Origin: Psychrobacter sp. GP33
GTDB taxonomy: Bacteria > Pseudomonadota > Gammaproteobacteria > Pseudomonadales > Moraxellaceae
DNA: 64,000 bases
Reading direction: 5' to 3'
NCBI RefSeq assembly: GCF_014119005.1
Contig: NZ_JACGYX010000001.1
Span: 1-64,000 of the forward strand
Positions 46,874-56,392 of this stretch are shown piece by piece (positions within the stretch are counted from its first letter, which is position 1; each line of letters starts with the position of its first letter). The position numbers and the translations under genes are program-made. Below the pieces are notes generated by a model. That model was given only the letters and a program-made list of their open reading frames with translations. It did not search any database and had not been told where the DNA came from.

Positions 46874-47679
46874 GACAAGTTATTAAGGTCAATCCAAATG
46901 AAACCATGTCATTTGCTAAAAAGTGGATTGCGTTTCGTACGATTTTACTCAAAGAAATCCGCCGCATTTTACGTATTTGGCCACAGACATTGTTACCACC
47001 AGTGATTACTATGGCGTTGTACTTTGTCATCTTTGGTAAGATGATTGGCGGGCGTGTTGGGGATATGGGCGGTGTGCCCTATATGCAGTTTATCGTACCC
47101 GGTTTGATTATGATGGCGGTGATTACCAATAGTTATTCTAACGTGGTCTCAAGCTTTTTTAGTGCCAAATTTACCGCCAGTATTGAAGAGCTCTTAGTGT
47201 CTCCGGTCTCTAAGCATGCCATCTTGATGGGCTATATCAGTGGTGGTATCTTTCGCGGCTTAATTATTGCGCTTATTGTCTCTATTGTGGCGCTATTCTT
47301 TACTAAGCTTGGCATTGAGCATTTATTTGTGACGATATTTACCGTACTTGGCACGTCTATTTTGTTTTCCTTAGGCGGCTTTATTAATGCGGTCTATGCG
47401 CGCTCATTTGACGATATTTCTATTATTCCAAGCTTTGTGCTGACACCGCTGACCTTTCTTGGCGGTGTATTTTATTCAATGGAGAATTTATCGCCATTTT
47501 GGCACAATATCTCACTGCTAAATCCGATTGTCTATATGGTGAACTCGTTCCGTTACGGCATTCTTGGTCATTCTGATGTCAATGTCTGGTATTCGATGAG
47601 CGCTATTTTTGCCTTTTGCGTTATTTTTTATGTGATTTCCTATCGCTTATTAAGTAATGGCTCGCGTATCCGCTTGTAG
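46870..47679 (+). CDS. ABC-2 exporter membrane protein (YadH-like)
   Basis: A 269-residue inner-membrane permease with six helices, of the ABC-2 type. It fits the DrrB/YadH group: an N-terminal amphipathic stretch (about 15-30) leads into the first helix, MQFIVPGLIMMAVI follows, and the late PLTFLGGVFYSMENL segment is a family hallmark. It forms a complex with the upstream ATPase; start and stop codons overlap, so translation is coupled. The carried substrate cannot be inferred; in related clusters it ranges from lipids to drugs. queF follows 65 bases later. Confidence 0.9.
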   Translation: MRQVIKVNPNETMSFAKKWIAFRTILLKEIRRILRIWPQTLLPPVITMALYFVIFGKMIGGRVGDMGGVPYMQFIVPGLIMMAVITNSYSNVVSSFFSAKFTASIEELLVSPVSKHAILMGYISGGIFRGLIIALIVSIVALFFTKLGIEHLFVTIFTVLGTSILFSLGGFINAVYARSFDDISIIPSFVLTPLTFLGGVFYSMENLSPFWHNISLLNPIVYMVNSFRYGILGHSDVNVWYSMSAIFAFCVIFYVISYRLLSNGSRIRL

Positions 47680-47744
47680 GTAAACGGTTAATATTAGTAA
47701 TGATACGATTAAAAATAATGACCGCTATAACATAGGGAAAATAA

Positions 47745-48611
47745 ATGAGTATTCATGGTATTTTAGGCGAGCAGACAACGGATTATCCGACCCAATATAG
47801 TCCAGAGACTTTATATCCTATTGCTCGTAGCATCGGGCGTGATGCGATTGGCTGGCAGGCAGATAAGCTCACAGTTGGCGTTGATTGGTGGCATGCCTTT
47901 GAGATGTCATGGCTCAATCCTCAAGGTATCTCGCAAGTGGCGATGGCGCGCTTGACCGTTCCTGCCAGCGCACCGTTTATTATTGAGTCTAAATCACTAA
48001 AGCTGTATTTTAATAGCTTAAATTTTACAGAATTTGCCAGCTGGCAAGATGTCCAAGCGTTGATTGCTCGGGACTTATCTGCGTGCTTACAAGCAGAGGT
48101 GAGCGTTGATTTATTGGCGCTAGAAGATGAGCAGTCTGACTTACTAATTACCCAGCCTGAGGGTATTTGTATTGATAATGCGCTAGCAGATTGTAGCGAT
48201 AAAGTTGTATTAAGCGCGCATCATGATGCTTCATTACTGAGTAATAATGTGGGCAGCCATACAGATGTTGAAGAATGTAATAGCCAGACATATCGTTTTT
48301 ATTCTAATCTACTCCGTAGTAATTGTCCGGTGACCAATCAGCCAGATTGGGGCACTTTGGCGGTGTCGATGACGTCTAAAAAAGCAGTCAATCAAGCCAA
48401 TATGTTGCGTTATATTTTAAGCTTTCGTCAGCACAATGGCTTTCATGAGCAGTGTGTGGAGCAGATATTTGCCGATTTAAGTGAGCATTATCAGCCCAGC
48501 TCATTGATAGTACGTGCTTGGTATACACGTCGCGGCGGTATTGATATCAATCCTTGTCGTGTGAGTGATATCGCATTATTGCCAGCACCTAGTCGCTTAA
48601 TTCGTCAGTAA
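47745..48611 (+). CDS. queF: NADPH-dependent 7-cyano-7-deazaguanine reductase
   Basis: Reduces preQ0 to preQ1 in queuosine biosynthesis (cytosol), leading to modified wobble bases in tRNAs with GUN anticodons. The 288-residue protein is the long, two-domain QueF type. ESKSLKLYFNSLNFTEF is the substrate/NADPH signature of the first domain, and the nucleophile is Cys194 in SNCPVTNQPDWG of the second, followed by the conserved FHEQCVEQIF segment. ATG at 47745 follows AGGGAAAATAA. It may be cotranscribed with the ABC pair. A bidirectional terminator lies after it. No other queuosine genes are near. Confidence 0.96.
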   Translation: MSIHGILGEQTTDYPTQYSPETLYPIARSIGRDAIGWQADKLTVGVDWWHAFEMSWLNPQGISQVAMARLTVPASAPFIIESKSLKLYFNSLNFTEFASWQDVQALIARDLSACLQAEVSVDLLALEDEQSDLLITQPEGICIDNALADCSDKVVLSAHHDASLLSNNVGSHTDVEECNSQTYRFYSNLLRSNCPVTNQPDWGTLAVSMTSKKAVNQANMLRYILSFRQHNGFHEQCVEQIFADLSEHYQPSSLIVRAWYTRRGGIDINPCRVSDIALLPAPSRLIRQ

Positions 48612-48652
48612 TGAAAGCACTGTGAATAGTTTTTAAATAAATTTTTAAGTAT

Positions 48653-48695
48653 AAAAAAAGCGCCTATCGTATTCAATACAATAGGCACTTTTTAT
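48653..48695. terminator. bidirectional terminator between queF and proS
   Basis: AAAAAAAGCGCCTAT pairs with ATAGGCACTTTTT (one wobble) around an A/T-rich loop, serving both convergent genes. Confidence 0.85.
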
Positions 48696-48732
48696 TGGAC
48701 ATTTTTTATCTTTAAACTATTTAATCTTCAGA

Positions 48733-50451
48733 CTATTTAGCAGTCAGTTTTGCCAATAACTCGTCACGGCTAAGTAGTTGTTTTTCGCTATCACGGCGAT
48801 TGACGTATTCGTACTTATCTTCTGCTAAGTTACGGTCAGACACTACGATACGATGCGGAATACCAATCAATTCAAGATCGGCAAACTTCACGCCCGGACG
48901 CTCGTTACGGTCATCAAGCAACACATTAATGCCTTGCGCTTTAAGCTCTTCATATAGTGCCGTTGCCGTTTCCATGACGGTGTCTTCTTTCGACTTCATC
49001 GGCACGATTGCAACTTCAAATGGCGCCAGTGAATCGCTAACGTTTGGCGTTGGTGGCCACATAATGCCGTTTTCATCATTGTTCTGCTCGATAGCCGCAG
49101 CAATAATACGGCTCACACCGATACCATAACAGCCCATCATAAGCGTTACCGGTTTGCCATTTTCACCAGACACATTGCAGTTCATGGCTTGTGAGTATTT
49201 ATCACCCAATTGGAAAATATGACCGACTTCGATACCGCGTTTGATTTGTAGCGTGCCTCTGCCGTCAGGTGACGGGTCGCCTTCATTGACGTTGCGAATA
49301 TCAACCACACGGGTGATACGCGCATCACGTTCCCAATTCATGCCGATAGTATGTTTATTGACTACATTGGCACCAGAGACGAAATCAGATAAGGTAGCGG
49401 CAGCACGATCGACAAATACGGGCATGTCTAGCTCAACGCCAATGTAGCCTTTATGCAAACCAGCTGCTTTGAGTTCTTCTTCAGTTGCCATGGTGAGTGG
49501 TACATTGGCTTCTTCGATTTTTTCAGCTTTAATGGTATTAAGCGTATGGTCACCGCGCAAGACGACGGCGATAAGCTGTGGCTCACCTTCAGCGGTATGC
49601 CCTTGCACAATCAAGGTCTTAGCCGTGGTCGCCAGTGGAACATTAAGATAATCAGCCACCGCTTCACAGGTTGGCATATTTTCAGTGAGCACATCTTCAC
49701 GTGGCTTGGTCGCCGGCTGACGCTCAGCGGTGCTGATAGACTCGGCAAGCTCAACGTTCGCAGCATAATCAGACGAATCTGAAAAGGCGATATCGTCTTC
49801 ACCGCTATCCGCTAGAACGTGAAACTCATGTGAGGCAAAACCACCAATCGAACCGGTATCCGCTTGTACCGCACGGAAATCAAGACCCAAACGGGTAAAG
49901 ATGCGTGTATAAGCGTCATACATTTCGTGATAGGTTTTGGCTAATGATGCTTGGTCAACATGAAAGGAATACGCATCTTTCATGGTAAATTCACGCGCGC
50001 GCATCACCCCAAAACGTGGACGAATCTCATCACGGAATTTGTTTTGAATCTGAAAAAAAGTAATTGGCAACTGCTTATAACTGCGTAATTCACCTTGTGC
50101 CAGATTGGTAATCACTTCTTCATGGGTTGGACCTAATACAAAATCACGGTCGTGACGGTCTTTAAAACGCAACAGCTCAGGACCATAATCGTTAAAACGT
50201 CCGGTCATTTGCCAAAGCTCAGCAGGCTGAGTCATCGGCATGAGCACTTCTTGTGCGCCAATATTTTGCATCTCTTCGCGAACGATACGCTCGACTTTTT
50301 GCAACACGCGCAATCCCATAGGCAACCAGATATACAATCCAGATGCGATTTTACGAATCAAACCGGCACGCACCATCAATTGGCTTGAGGCGATATCGGC
50401 ATCACTAGGGGTTTCTTTGAGCGTGGCAAATAAAAATTGACTGGCTTTCAT
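48733..50451 (-). CDS. proS: prolyl-tRNA synthetase
   Basis: Class II aminoacyl-tRNA synthetase that charges tRNA-Pro (cytosol). The 572-residue protein is the bacterial (prokaryote-like) form with an inserted editing domain. Motif 1 lies near [16 protein letters not shown], motif 2 in [17 protein letters not shown], and motif 3 in the [14 protein letters not shown] segment. The insert (about 225-390) carries the editing site that clears Ala-tRNA-Pro. The anticodon-binding domain is C-terminal, with [18 protein letters not shown]. The length is standard. No clear Shine-Dalgarno sequence lies before ATG 50451. Confidence 0.97.
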   Translation of the reverse strand: MKASQFLFATLKETPSDADIASSQLMVRAGLIRKIASGLYIWLPMGLRVLQKVERIVREEMQNIGAQEVLMPMTQPAELWQMTGRFNDYGPELLRFKDRHDRDFVLGPTHEEVITNLAQGELRSYKQLPITFFQIQNKFRDEIRPRFGVMRAREFTMKDAYSFHVDQASLAKTYHEMYDAYTRIFTRLGLDFRAVQADTGSIGGFASHEFHVLADSGEDDIAFSDSSDYAANVELAESISTAERQPATKPREDVLTENMPTCEAVADYLNVPLATTAKTLIVQGHTAEGEPQLIAVVLRGDHTLNTIKAEKIEEANVPLTMATEEELKAAGLHKGYIGVELDMPVFVDRAAATLSDFVSGANVVNKHTIGMNWERDARITRVVDIRNVNEGDPSPDGRGTLQIKRGIEVGHIFQLGDKYSQAMNCNVSGENGKPVTLMMGCYGIGVSRIIAAAIEQNNDENGIMWPPTPNVSDSLAPFEVAIVPMKSKEDTVMETATALYEELKAQGINVLLDDRNERPGVKFADLELIGIPHRIVVSDRNLAEDKYEYVNRRDSEKQLLSRDELLAKLTAK

Positions 50452-50868
50452 AAATAAAGCATAACCTTATCAACGAGCAAATAAAAATAAACAGTAGAAC
50501 GGTGAGCATTTGGCTGGAGATATCTGTTTGCCGTAAGCGCACCTTTATAGCTACTGTTTATAGCTGCAACAACAATGGGATAAACCGTAATGGACGTATG
50601 AATAATTGACCTATTTACGGTCTGCAAGCCTAAAAATAAATTTATGTCGAAATTTTATCGATACAATCGGACTATGTTAGGTAAACTTCGCTTAAGACGC
50701 AATCCCTTTTTGCGATTTAGACGTATACAGCGCCCAAACCCATTACTCAAACCCATGATCTAAAGCCACATTAAGTGTAGACAATAGGTAGCGATACCTT
50801 GAAGTGAATACCGAGTAGACGCATTAATCGCTTATTGTAAAAGCTAACAACACAGTGAAATTATCGCC
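50452..50868. other. divergent spacer between proS and the DUF4230 gene
   Basis: A 417-bp spacer. Two weak 13-bp tandem pairs are visible: TTTATAGCT at 50544 and 50557, and CAAACCCAT at 50735 and 50748. No gene or RNA is recognised. The promoters of both neighbours must be here. Confidence 0.5.
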
Positions 50869-51720
50869 ATGAAAACCAATGATAAGAAAAATGTCGCCAA
50901 GAAAACCAATAACAGCAATAACGCAAATATTCATAATAAAGGTGACTCAATAGACGTTAGTAGCCCGTTGACTAAACAGCTAAAAAGTACACAATCGGTT
51001 TCAAAATCGACATGGGTAGTCTTATTGCTCAGTTTTTTAGCGCTTGCTTATACCTTTTATAATATGCAAAATCGGGCGGTAGAAGAACCGATTGAGACTA
51101 TTACCCGTGAAGGCGTGGTGACACAAATTCAGCAACTTAATCGTTTGCAAACGGTGGCTTTTAGTGTAGATACCGTGATTACCAGTCAAAAACAAGGGAG
51201 CTGGATGAAGCTGTGGCAAGATGAGCAAAAGGGCTTATTTATTGCTCATGGTCGGGTAGAAGCGGGCATTGATTTAAGCGCATTGACGCCTGATATGGTG
51301 CAAGTGGTGCAGCCAGCAGATATTGAAAAGGCTAAGAACCCTAAAAATGTAGATAATGATATGCCCATTGCTGAAGGCGCAAGCCCTATTGCTACCATGC
51401 CGCAAATTAATATTACCTTGCCACCATCAGAGATATTTTCCGTTTATCTCGATAATATCGAAATTTATGATTGGCAAACAGGTGCTTTTGGACTTATGAA
51501 AGTCGATCCGAAAATATTGCAACAAGCCCAAAGTATGGCAAAAAAAGAAGTGCTTGAGCGCGCTTGTCGCGGTGATGTGATGGATATGGCACTAAAAAAT
51601 GCCCAAACGCAGCTACAGCATTTATTTTCTTTAACGGGTGCAGTGGTGACGGTGACCACTCAAGGGGCTGGCGCGTGTCAAATGCCCTTAGTAAAAAAAC
51701 CTAACGTCAAGACATCTTAA
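50869..51720 (+). CDS. DUF4230-family membrane-anchored protein
   Basis: A 283-residue protein with an N-terminal polar region rich in Lys and Asn (1-45), one membrane helix (about 48-66) and an external DUF4230 domain. The typical opening is ITREGVVTQIQQLNRLQTV, followed by HGRVEAGIDLSALTPDMV and the ITLPPSEIFSVYLD segment. A long helix near the C-terminus (about 215-260) is also typical. Function unknown. It converges on the MliC-like lipoprotein gene with about 20 bases between. The start ATG has no good ribosome-binding site. Confidence 0.8.
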   Translation: MKTNDKKNVAKKTNNSNNANIHNKGDSIDVSSPLTKQLKSTQSVSKSTWVVLLLSFLALAYTFYNMQNRAVEEPIETITREGVVTQIQQLNRLQTVAFSVDTVITSQKQGSWMKLWQDEQKGLFIAHGRVEAGIDLSALTPDMVQVVQPADIEKAKNPKNVDNDMPIAEGASPIATMPQINITLPPSEIFSVYLDNIEIYDWQTGAFGLMKVDPKILQQAQSMAKKEVLERACRGDVMDMALKNAQTQLQHLFSLTGAVVTVTTQGAGACQMPLVKKPNVKTS

Positions 51721-51739
51721 GATTAGCTTTTTATTCATA

Positions 51740-52411
51740 TTAGGTTTGAGTGATAACTTCCGCTTCAGCGCTAACAGCAGTAAAGCTGGTCACAGTATCA
51801 TTACGAATCAGATCTATGACCGTACCTCCTTGATGGCTGACCAGCTCTATTTTGCCATCGACTGAACGATAAGTGGGATTGTTGCCTTGTCCTTCAGGCG
51901 CACTTAGGGTCATTTTGGTGTCATTGGATAAGGTGATGACCGCATTCAAAATGCCAGTCGCTGACGTTTGAAAGACTACGGTTAGGGTCTCGCCTGCTGC
52001 ACTGCGGTAATGGACGTCAGTGACTTGAGTGCCTCGAGGTTGTTGATTACTAAGCGGCATAGTTTCAGGATTAGGCGTAATATCGGTGCCATTAGTAGGC
52101 GCATTTTCTAATGGGGTTGATGTGCTGTTTTGAGCTTCATTAGCTGATATATTATTACTCGGCTCAAGATTCGGCTCATTAACAACGGCTGCATTTTGCG
52201 TATTATTATCAATAGTAATCGCATTGGACTCCGCCGTGGGTTCTGCTTGGATATCAGGGGATTTTTGACAGGCGCTTAGCATTAGAGTTAAACCCATCAT
52301 CGCTATTATTGCTGCGTTACCATAGTATTGAGCAAGGCAGTATTGAGCAACACGCTGCGGCTTTTTATATGATGATTGTGAAGTAAATATGGACGATAAA
52401 GGATAAGACAT
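51740..52411 (-). CDS. lipoprotein with MliC-like domain
   Basis: A 223-residue lipoprotein. The signal region with lipobox LSAC sits unusually deep (cysteine near residue 48), so the true start may be a Met closer to it. An Asn/Pro/Thr/Glu-rich tether (about 55-120) is followed by a beta domain (about 128-215) with VTDVHYRSAAGETLTVVF and APEGQGNNPTYRSVDGKIEL, the pattern of membrane-bound inhibitors of C-type lysozyme (MliC). The Cys pair of E. coli MliC is missing. If correct, it protects peptidoglycan from lysozyme. It precedes no partner gene. Confidence 0.65.
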   Translation of the reverse strand: MSYPLSSIFTSQSSYKKPQRVAQYCLAQYYGNAAIIAMMGLTLMLSACQKSPDIQAEPTAESNAITIDNNTQNAAVVNEPNLEPSNNISANEAQNSTSTPLENAPTNGTDITPNPETMPLSNQQPRGTQVTDVHYRSAAGETLTVVFQTSATGILNAVITLSNDTKMTLSAPEGQGNNPTYRSVDGKIELVSHQGGTVIDLIRNDTVTSFTAVSAEAEVITQT

Positions 52412-52494
52412 AAGGTCAGCTCCTTAGCTGAAAAGCAAAAATGAACAGAGTCGCGTCATATAGAAAAAGTGCGTAATAGGTTATATGAGTTTGG

Positions 52495-54645
52495 CTATAT
52501 GGGGTTCTTGTGTATGCGTGCCCGATTTGGTGATATTTTTGTCAACATATTCGCTGATAAAGGGGGAAATGTTCCTAACATCATATCCCCTAATGTTTCC
52601 GCACATAGCGGCGCGATGGCATATCCTTTTGCACCCATTGCCGATAGCGTCCATATGCGCTGACTGCCTACCAATAATCCAACTAAAGGATGATAATCAA
52701 TGGTTTGGGTACGAATGCCTGCGCGCGCCTGCCAATTACCGGTATCGTTTGGCAAGATACTATCAAGCTCTGGAATATCGGCAATCAATTTATCACGGTT
52801 TTGCTGATTTTCCTCCGAGCGAATACGTGTGTCTTTATCGGTATCTATAAAGCTTGCACCCAGTAAAAACTGCGCTTGTCCTTCCGTCATATTGTTTAGT
52901 GTGGCATCGCCACTTTGTGCAACAAAGGGTGCACAGTAGCCGCTATATTTTAGGGGCAGTTTTGGTAAGTCAGCGCGCTGCTCAATAGTGGGGGTAAACC
53001 AAGATAGCTGCCCGCGAATGGTACGACAATTAGCAATTCGACTATCTAATTTACGACCTTCGTAAGCGGCACAAATAACCACATTATCGGCTTCGATAGT
53101 TTTAATAATAATGTCACTTTTCTTATTATTGCTATCGTTGTTCAGGTTATTATCTTGAACATTGTTAGTCTTATCAATGTAACCACTAATGCGAACATTA
53201 TCAGCAGTTTCATCTATTTGAGTCACGACTAACGATTTAAAAGTAATTAACGGATGACGGAGTATCTCGTTCTTTAAGGCTTGTGGATTGACCAGACCGG
53301 ATTTAGGTAAATATAAGTTTTCGAATAAATCGAGCGCGCTAAGCCCCGTTATTGTTTTAGCTTGGTTGTTAGGTAAAGTGGTAGCCATCGCATTGGGGTA
53401 ATCGCAAATCTCCTTGATAGTGACATTAGACTTGACTAACAATTCAAGCGCTCCAGTAGTCTCAAGTATAGGTGGCGTATTATAAATAGCTGCTTGCTCA
53501 TTTAAGTAACGATAAAATCGGCTGGTATACAGATAACTGATGGTATGCAGATGCTCATCAACATGATGAATCGGAGTCATCTTAGGCGCGAGTAGGGCAC
53601 GTGGGTTGCCGGATGCGCCTGAAAGCGGCGCGTCTTTGTCTAGTAAAGTCACTTTAATACCGCGATTTGCCAGCGACCAAGCCGTCATCAAGCCGGCAAC
53701 GCCTGCGCCGATAACCACACTATGGGTCGGTCGGTAGATGATTTTTTGTGGTTCTATTGACGGATTATCCTCTGCTATCGCCGCATTCACCATAACTGCC
53801 GTTAACATCTCGCGTTTTCGCCCAAATCCTGCGACTTTTTCAATCTTAAAACCACTGCCCTGCAAGTCTCGTTTTACGATACCTGCGCAGCTATAAGTAG
53901 CAGCAGTCGTGCCTCTTTGTGATAAACGCTGTATTTGGGTAAATATACTATCCGCCCACAATGATTCATTGCAAGATGGTGCAAAACCGTCTAAGAACCA
54001 CGCATCAATATGGGACGTAGACTGGTCATCAGGATTCTTATGTAATTTTGCCAAACTATGAGCGGCGTCACCTAGCCAAATATCAAGCGTAAGGTTATCA
54101 CTGATAAAGTTTAGGCGATGGCAGCCAGCAATCAAAGGTGGATAATCGGCTAATAATGGCTCAATCAGTTCGGCTAATTCAGGCGCGCGTTGTGCCCATA
54201 AGCTCAGTATCTGAGTTAAGTCGGGTAGCGGTATCGGGTGTAATTCAGTGCTAATAAAATGCAGGCGTGCCGTACGCAAATGAGGATGTGAAGCGCGTAG
54301 TTTCTGCCATAGCTGCCATGAGGCAAGGAAATTTAGCCCAGTACCAAAGCCCAGTTCAGCAATGGTAAAGCACTGATATGGTGCTAATATTGCCAAACGC
54401 TCCGGCAACTGATTGCCATTAAGAAACACATGGCGCGATTCTGCCAAGCCATCTGCATGGGAGAAATACACATCGCCAAATTCACCCGAAATAGGCACTT
54501 GATTGCCCATATCATCGGTCTGCCAATCGATCTTAGCTGGGGTGATGACGTTGGGGTGCTCAGATGGCTTTAGAGCCAGTTGCTCCGCTTGTTTTCTGAA
54601 CCGACGTGGAACATTACTAAAGGTAGAATCGATAGGTTGAGACAT
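52495..54645 (-). CDS. mnmC: bifunctional tRNA mnm5s2U biosynthesis protein MnmC
   Basis: Carries out the last two steps to 5-methylaminomethyl-2-thiouridine at tRNA position 34. The 716-residue protein has an N-terminal SAM-dependent methyltransferase domain (about 1-265; [14 protein letters not shown] binds [20 protein letters not shown] holds the active site) and a C-terminal FAD oxidoreductase (about 305-716) with [13 protein letters not shown]. An Asn-rich insert of about 25 residues (near 500-525, gene positions 53096-53170) sits in a surface loop of the FAD part. ATG at 54645 has GTGAG upstream. Monocistronic by appearance. Confidence 0.96.
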   Translation of the reverse strand: MSQPIDSTFSNVPRRFRKQAEQLALKPSEHPNVITPAKIDWQTDDMGNQVPISGEFGDVYFSHADGLAESRHVFLNGNQLPERLAILAPYQCFTIAELGFGTGLNFLASWQLWQKLRASHPHLRTARLHFISTELHPIPLPDLTQILSLWAQRAPELAELIEPLLADYPPLIAGCHRLNFISDNLTLDIWLGDAAHSLAKLHKNPDDQSTSHIDAWFLDGFAPSCNESLWADSIFTQIQRLSQRGTTAATYSCAGIVKRDLQGSGFKIEKVAGFGRKREMLTAVMVNAAIAEDNPSIEPQKIIYRPTHSVVIGAGVAGLMTAWSLANRGIKVTLLDKDAPLSGASGNPRALLAPKMTPIHHVDEHLHTISYLYTSRFYRYLNEQAAIYNTPPILETTGALELLVKSNVTIKEICDYPNAMATTLPNNQAKTITGLSALDLFENLYLPKSGLVNPQALKNEILRHPLITFKSLVVTQIDETADNVRISGYIDKTNNVQDNNLNNDSNNKKSDIIIKTIEADNVVICAAYEGRKLDSRIANCRTIRGQLSWFTPTIEQRADLPKLPLKYSGYCAPFVAQSGDATLNNMTEGQAQFLLGASFIDTDKDTRIRSEENQQNRDKLIADIPELDSILPNDTGNWQARAGIRTQTIDYHPLVGLLVGSQRIWTLSAMGAKGYAIAPLCAETLGDMMLGTFPPLSANMLTKISPNRARIHKNPI

Positions 54646-54792
54646 AAAAGCTCACATCAGATAAGGGAACAAGCAAGGCGTACAGGTATTAGAATATTAC
54701 CCATTGTTAGGCGAGTGATAAGGCTGACAGTAATGCCCGTTGCTATTAATTTAACCGCTACTAAGTCAGTTGCGGCTGATTTAATTGCAAAG

Positions 54793-55236
54793 CTACCAAC
54801 GCGACCGGCGTCTAAATATCAGCCATGAAATGAACACGCCAAGCGCTAGACTAATCAGGGCGGTCATTGCGCCATACACAAAGAGCTGCCCTTTGCTCTC
54901 GTATATCAGTACATTCACTTGCGTTTGTAAGTCATCTACTTGCCGTTGCAGGCTGACATTTTCGGTGACTAATCTCTGATTGGCAGTGCTGAGGGCAGAA
55001 GGCGCGGGTTGGCGCTGCATGGCGAGCGTAGGCGTAAGCGCAGTTGAGCTTAAGGTCGTATCTATTTGACCATCTGTAGCGACGCTAGTATCTGGTTGGC
55101 TCGCTACAGCATCTGCTGGTGCTGCCTGCGCGCCCACTGCTGTCATGAGTGTTAACATGAGCAAAACCGTAGCTAGACTATAGCGGCGATGTAATGATTG
55201 CTTGCCGGGTTTTAACGGTATCGTCGATGCTCTCAC
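54793..55236 (-). CDS. exported coiled-coil protein with C-terminal membrane anchor
   Basis: A 147-residue protein: signal peptide (about 15-39, ending AQA), Ala/Thr/Ser-rich spacer, a coiled coil near residues 82-108 (heptads in NQRLVTENVSLQRQVDDLQ), and a membrane helix at 117-140 followed by RRRSRW. This resembles the C-terminal part of YgiM-like proteins without the SH3 domain; function is unknown. The start is GTG and overlaps the yciI stop codon by four bases (GTGA), so the two are translationally coupled. Confidence 0.75.
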   Translation of the reverse strand: MRASTIPLKPGKQSLHRRYSLATVLLMLTLMTAVGAQAAPADAVASQPDTSVATDGQIDTTLSSTALTPTLAMQRQPAPSALSTANQRLVTENVSLQRQVDDLQTQVNVLIYESKGQLFVYGAMTALISLALGVFISWLIFRRRSRW

Positions 55237-55583
55237 GATGTCTTCGCCTCTATTCCCGTCTCTTTTTTATTTGCTGACAGGCTTTCTTCAGGTTTTGGTA
55301 ACACATGAATAAAGGGCTTGATATCGACATGACTATATACCCCATCACGCAGATACGGTTCAGCGCTTGCCCACTCTTTCGCCGCATCTAGCGAATTAAA
55401 TTTAGCAATGACAATACTGCCCGACATGGCACTTTGACCATGTTCAATGGGCGTTGGTCCAGCAACTAGCAAGCGCTGTTTCGCATCCAACACTTGCAGG
55501 CGGGCAAGGTGCTCAGTGCGAGTCAATTTACGCTGAGCGTCGCTATTGGCAATATCATGACCAATAATGGCAAATAAAGGCAT
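55233..55583 (-). CDS. yciI: YciI-family protein
   Basis: A 116-residue small ferredoxin-like alpha+beta protein of the YCII family. It begins MPLFAIIGHDIANS and has the conserved His and Asp of the family's putative active site (RTEHLARL; PYLRDGVYSHVDIKPF). The activity is unknown in most members; it may be a small hydrolase or dehydrochlorinase. The C-terminus has about 20 extra charged residues. ATG at 55583 follows AAGGATATGAC. It sits between yciB and a coiled-coil protein gene, in the order yciB-yciI common in gammaproteobacteria. Confidence 0.88.
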   Translation of the reverse strand: MPLFAIIGHDIANSDAQRKLTRTEHLARLQVLDAKQRLLVAGPTPIEHGQSAMSGSIVIAKFNSLDAAKEWASAEPYLRDGVYSHVDIKPFIHVLPKPEESLSANKKETGIEAKTS

Positions 55584-55651
55584 GTCATATCCTTAATTAA
55601 TAATAGTTTTTAGCTAATGTTTAAATTTTTTAATAAATAAACAGTAGTCTT

Positions 55652-56203
55652 TTATTTTACGGTTTTATCCGTCAAAGCTGGATTTAAATGCTTTTTTAAC
55701 ATCAAGAATTGAGCGACCACGAATACCAACATAATTGGAATCCAACCATAGGTTTTAAAGTTAATCCACGCCTCATCACTCATGGTAAATGCCGTGATAT
55801 AATGAAGGACACCCATGAGCATAAAGAAAAATGCCCATGCCACGGTCAGCTTTTTCCAGCCACTCATAGATAGGTTAAAGACATCTTTCATTGCTAATTG
55901 CATCAGTGGCTTATTAATTGCCACACTAACCAATAAGGTTAGGGCAAAAATACCGTTGATAATGGGCGATTTCCAGCGCAGATAGATATCATCGCGTAGC
56001 AATAAGGTACCGCCACAGAAGACTACGGTTAATAGCAAGACGACCCATTGCTGTTTATCAAACTTACCCTTTTGCCGCACAAAATGAATCGCGTAGACAA
56101 TGAGGGTAGTAACTAATAACGCCCCTGCTGCTGCCAAAATACCATGGGTGCGTGCGGCAATAAAAAAGGCAATCAGGGGAATGAAGTCTAATAAGGCTTT
56201 CAT
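55652..56203 (-). CDS. yciB: inner-membrane-spanning protein YciB (septation protein A)
   Basis: A 183-residue membrane protein with about five helices, needed for normal cell-envelope synthesis and linked to septation in Shigella. It begins MKALLDFIPLIAFF, matching the family start MKQFLDFLPLVVFF in E. coli, so I choose ATG 56203; two codons upstream (56221, 56224) are open but poorly placed. Conserved later segments are NKPLMQLAMKDVF and WINFKTYGW. It is followed by yciI. Confidence 0.92.
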   Translation of the reverse strand: MKALLDFIPLIAFFIAARTHGILAAAGALLVTTLIVYAIHFVRQKGKFDKQQWVVLLLTVVFCGGTLLLRDDIYLRWKSPIINGIFALTLLVSVAINKPLMQLAMKDVFNLSMSGWKKLTVAWAFFFMLMGVLHYITAFTMSDEAWINFKTYGWIPIMLVFVVAQFLMLKKHLNPALTDKTVK

Positions 56204-56276
56204 ATCAGGTAGGATGTCCATCAAAAACGTAGAGGCTAGTTTACACGTGTCCTGTGCTAAAAAAAAGCCGACAAGT

Positions 56277-56336
56277 CACAATCATTAAAGCCACACCTAT
56301 TTAAGCCATACCTATTTAAGTCACAATCATTAAAGC
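56277..56336. repeat. four tandem 15-bp units between yciB and rnm
   Basis: Units at 56277-56291 and 56322-56336 are identical (CACAATCATTAAAGC). The two between them (56292-56306, 56307-56321) are near-identical to each other (CAYACCTATTTAAGY). The order is A-B-B-A, all direct and gapless. This is the clearest of the short tandem arrays in the window and lies in a divergent promoter region. Confidence 0.88.
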
Positions 56337-56392
56337 GCGCCCATCTCACGAACACGATTTACCCCCATTCATAAAATTGCTAAGGTTCTCCC

